Of a DNA stretch of 64,000 bases, positions 62,477-64,000 are shown piece by piece. The translations under genes and the position numbers were made by a program. Position 1 is the stretch's first letter; every line of letters begins with the position of its first letter. The stretch spans positions 1 through 64,000 of the forward strand of contig NZ_QXGH01000040.1 of the NCBI RefSeq assembly GCF_003515065.1, in the 5' to 3' direction. The notes below the pieces were generated by a model. It made no database searches, was not told the origin of the DNA, and saw only the letters and a program-made list of their open reading frames with translations. The DNA is from Nocardioides immobilis (GTDB taxonomy: Bacteria > Actinomycetota > Actinomycetes > Propionibacteriales > Nocardioidaceae).

Positions 62477-63222
62477 CCGGTGATCTGGGAGGCGTGCGAT
62501 GACGCGAGGAACGTGACCGCGTCGGCGACGTCGTCGGAGGTCGGGGGTTGTCCGAACGGGAATCGGGAGATCGCCTTCTCGAACAGACCGCTCTGGAAGC
62601 TCTCCTTCTCGAAGATGCGATCCCAGGAATGAGTCCCCGCCGTGAGTGTCATCGAGACGGTGTTGACGCGGATGTGGTCGCGAGCCAGCTCGCGGGCAAT
62701 CGTCTTCGTTGCTGCGATGACGCCGGCTGCGTACGCACCGATGATGCTCTCACCGCGCGTGGCGTGGCGCGCCGCATCCGTGGTGAGCATGACGATCGCG
62801 CCACCGGGACGGCCGCGTAGATGGGGGATGGCCGCATGCACCGGATACATCCGTGACAGGAAACGCGTCAGCAGGCCGCTCTGGATCTCGTCGGGCGCCA
62901 TGTCGGCGAAGGGCTTGGGGTCGCCTGTTCCTTGCGCGCCAGCACTCACGAGGACGTCGATCGCCCCGAAGTGGTCCACCGTCTCGGCGACCGCCCGTGC
63001 TGCCTCGTCGTAGACGTAACAGTCGGCGAGCGTCGTCTGGACGTTCGTAGAGATCTCTCGGAGTTCATCGAGGGCGGCAGTGGCGCGTTCTGGTGTGCGC
63101 CCGTTGATGACGACGTTGGCGCCGCCGGCCAGGAACCGGGCAGCCGACTTCAACCCGGTGCCGCTCGTCCCGCCGGTGACGAGCACGGTCTTGCCCTGCC
63201 ACGTCAATGTGTTGGTTTCCAT
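62431..63222 (-). CDS. SDR-fold protein with altered catalytic residues
   Basis: 263-aa SDR-fold protein. The cofactor motif VTGGTSGTGLKSAARFL and ITGQTVSVNGGLSFGGW at the end are intact, and VVINGRTPERA suggests NADP. The catalytic centre is unusual: SAGAQG replaces NNAG, LTTDAARHA replaces the ISS region, and AYAAGVIAATK lacks the Lys of Tyr-x3-Lys (a Val stands there). It may bind rather than turn over a ligand, or use other residues. It overlaps the convergent MFS gene by 46 bp. ATG 63222 or 63225. Confidence 0.8.
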   Translation of the reverse strand: METNTLTWQGKTVLVTGGTSGTGLKSAARFLAGGANVVINGRTPERATAALDELREISTNVQTTLADCYVYDEAARAVAETVDHFGAIDVLVSAGAQGTGDPKPFADMAPDEIQSGLLTRFLSRMYPVHAAIPHLRGRPGGAIVMLTTDAARHATRGESIIGAYAAGVIAATKTIARELARDHIRVNTVSMTLTAGTHSWDRIFEKESFQSGLFEKAISRFPFGQPPTSDDVADAVTFLASSHASQITGQTVSVNGGLSFGGW

Positions 63223-63287
63223 CATCGTCTCCTCGAACGGGGTGTGACCTCTGCGGCCGGTCGGCACAGCTGCGCCGGCGCTCGCAG

Positions 63288-64000
63288 TCAGAGCCAGGAG
63301 CGCGCAGCCACCCGCTCGAGCACGGAGATCGCGTCACCGATGCCGGCGGGCTCGTAGGGCATCTCGAGGATCGCCTCGTGGAAGCCCAGCTCGGCGTAGC
63401 CGAGCAGGTTGTCCCTGTCGATGGGACCTGACTCAGGGTCCGGACCACTGCCGGGCTTTGCGACCAGTCGCAGGTCGTTGAAGTCGCGGTTTGCCTCGTC
63501 GCATGCTTCCTTGAGCCGCAGGATGTGGCCCTCGAGCGCCTCGAGGCTCTGCTTGGCCGGCAGCCAGCCGTCGCACGACGTGGCGATAAGCCGCATCGCC
63601 ATCGGGCTGAAACCGCCCCAGAGGAACTCGATCGGCGACGGCGCCGTCGGCTTCATGATGAACCGCTTCTCGACAGGCTCGTCGTGTTCACCACGCACGA
63701 TGTAGGTCCTCGCTCCTTCGGTGATGAGTTGCTTGATCTCGGCGATGTCCTTGCGTGCTTGCGTGCCGCGCTTCTCGAACGGCATGCCGACAGCGTCGTA
63801 CTCGTCACGCAGCCAGCCGGTGCCGACACCGAAGGAGAAGGGGCGCTCGGTCAGCCACGAAATGGTGGCGAGCTGCTTGGCCAGGAGCGTGGGCTTGCGC
63901 AACGTCATGATGACGATGCTGGTGCCGAAGCGTGCCTCGGGGAGCTGAGCGGCCAGCCAGGTGAGCTGGAGCAGGGGGTCGACCCACGGCGTGTGGGCAT
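63288..64000 (-). CDS. LLM-class F420-dependent oxidoreductase, 5' end outside window
   Basis: The last 237 or so residues of a luciferase-fold protein; the frame is open to the window edge (HTPWVDPLLQLTWLAAQLPEARFGTSIVIM), so the N-terminus lies beyond it. FSFGVGTGWLRDEYDAVGMPFEKRG, PSPIEFLWGGFSPMAMRLIATSCDGWLPA and FHEAILEMPYEPAGIGDAISVLERV are typical for TIGR03619-like F420-type members. It is 65 bp upstream of the SDR at 63222 and reads toward it, so they may form one operon. Confidence 0.85.
   Translation of the reverse strand, partial: AHTPWVDPLLQLTWLAAQLPEARFGTSIVIMTLRKPTLLAKQLATISWLTERPFSFGVGTGWLRDEYDAVGMPFEKRGTQARKDIAEIKQLITEGARTYIVRGEHDEPVEKRFIMKPTAPSPIEFLWGGFSPMAMRLIATSCDGWLPAKQSLEALEGHILRLKEACDEANRDFNDLRLVAKPGSGPDPESGPIDRDNLLGYAELGFHEAILEMPYEPAGIGDAISVLERVAARSWL

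Overview
The window is high-GC DNA with GTG starts, 4-nt stop/start overlaps, leaderless-looking promoters, F420-type oxidoreductases and mycofactocin-type dehydrogenases. This points to an actinobacterium, most like a Nocardioides/Rhodococcus/Mycobacterium-type soil catabolist; the genus cannot be fixed from the sequence alone. Almost every gene is catabolic, and no tRNA, rRNA or CRISPR array was seen.

Layout. 0.1-0.6 kb: a broken IS110 transposase, a possible scar at an island edge. 0.9-7.4 kb: an XRE/MmyB-type regulator divergent from an SDR, a quinone-reductase-like flavoprotein, a universal stress protein, an F420-type oxidoreductase plus mycofactocin-type SDR pair, a second copy of the regulator-linked SDR, an SDR stump and a Ddn-like protein. 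Two SDRs share a conserved upstream element. 7.5-18.6 kb: a LuxR regulator and a reverse-strand operon (MFS, fadD, fadE, MaoC, CitE, accD, accA, scoA, scoB) that matches the leucine/itaconate cluster Rv2498c-Rv2505c of M. tuberculosis in content. 18.7-27.1 kb: an efflux pump, three F420-type LLM proteins, five SDR/NAD(P)-binding proteins. 27.2-40.5 kb: a reverse operon (CaiB, acyl-CoA dehydrogenase, SDR) divergent from a nine-gene, mostly translationally coupled forward operon (CitE, MaoC, acyl-CoA ligase, acyl-CoA dehydrogenase, SDR, thiolase, alpha-methylacyl-CoA racemase, enoyl-CoA hydratase, NDP-forming CoA ligase alpha part). 40.5-60.3 kb: two mirror-image arms, each with MmgE/PrpD, carveol-dehydrogenase-type SDRs and aldehyde dehydrogenase, around an RbsABC-like transporter. 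The right arm also has a COG3618-type amidohydrolase and a Mct-CitE-MaoC trio like that of itaconate/mesaconate (citramalyl-CoA) breakdown. 60.4-64 kb: a GntR/FCD regulator, MFS transporter, degenerate SDR and a cut-off LLM gene.

The main observation is a short AT-rich dyad (about ATNRTNNAYNAT) found about a dozen times in promoter regions from 3.97 to 61.2 kb, including both sides of the GntR gene and of nearly every catabolic operon. I infer one regulon of about 45 genes run by that GntR protein. The gene set fits import of an alicyclic or terpenoid-like alcohol or ketone, oxidation by mycofactocin/F420 enzymes, ring opening through a lactone, CoA activation, methyl-branched beta-oxidation, and final cleavage by CitE-type lyases to acetyl-CoA/propionyl-CoA and pyruvate or acetoacetate. 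The substrate itself cannot be read from the sequence.
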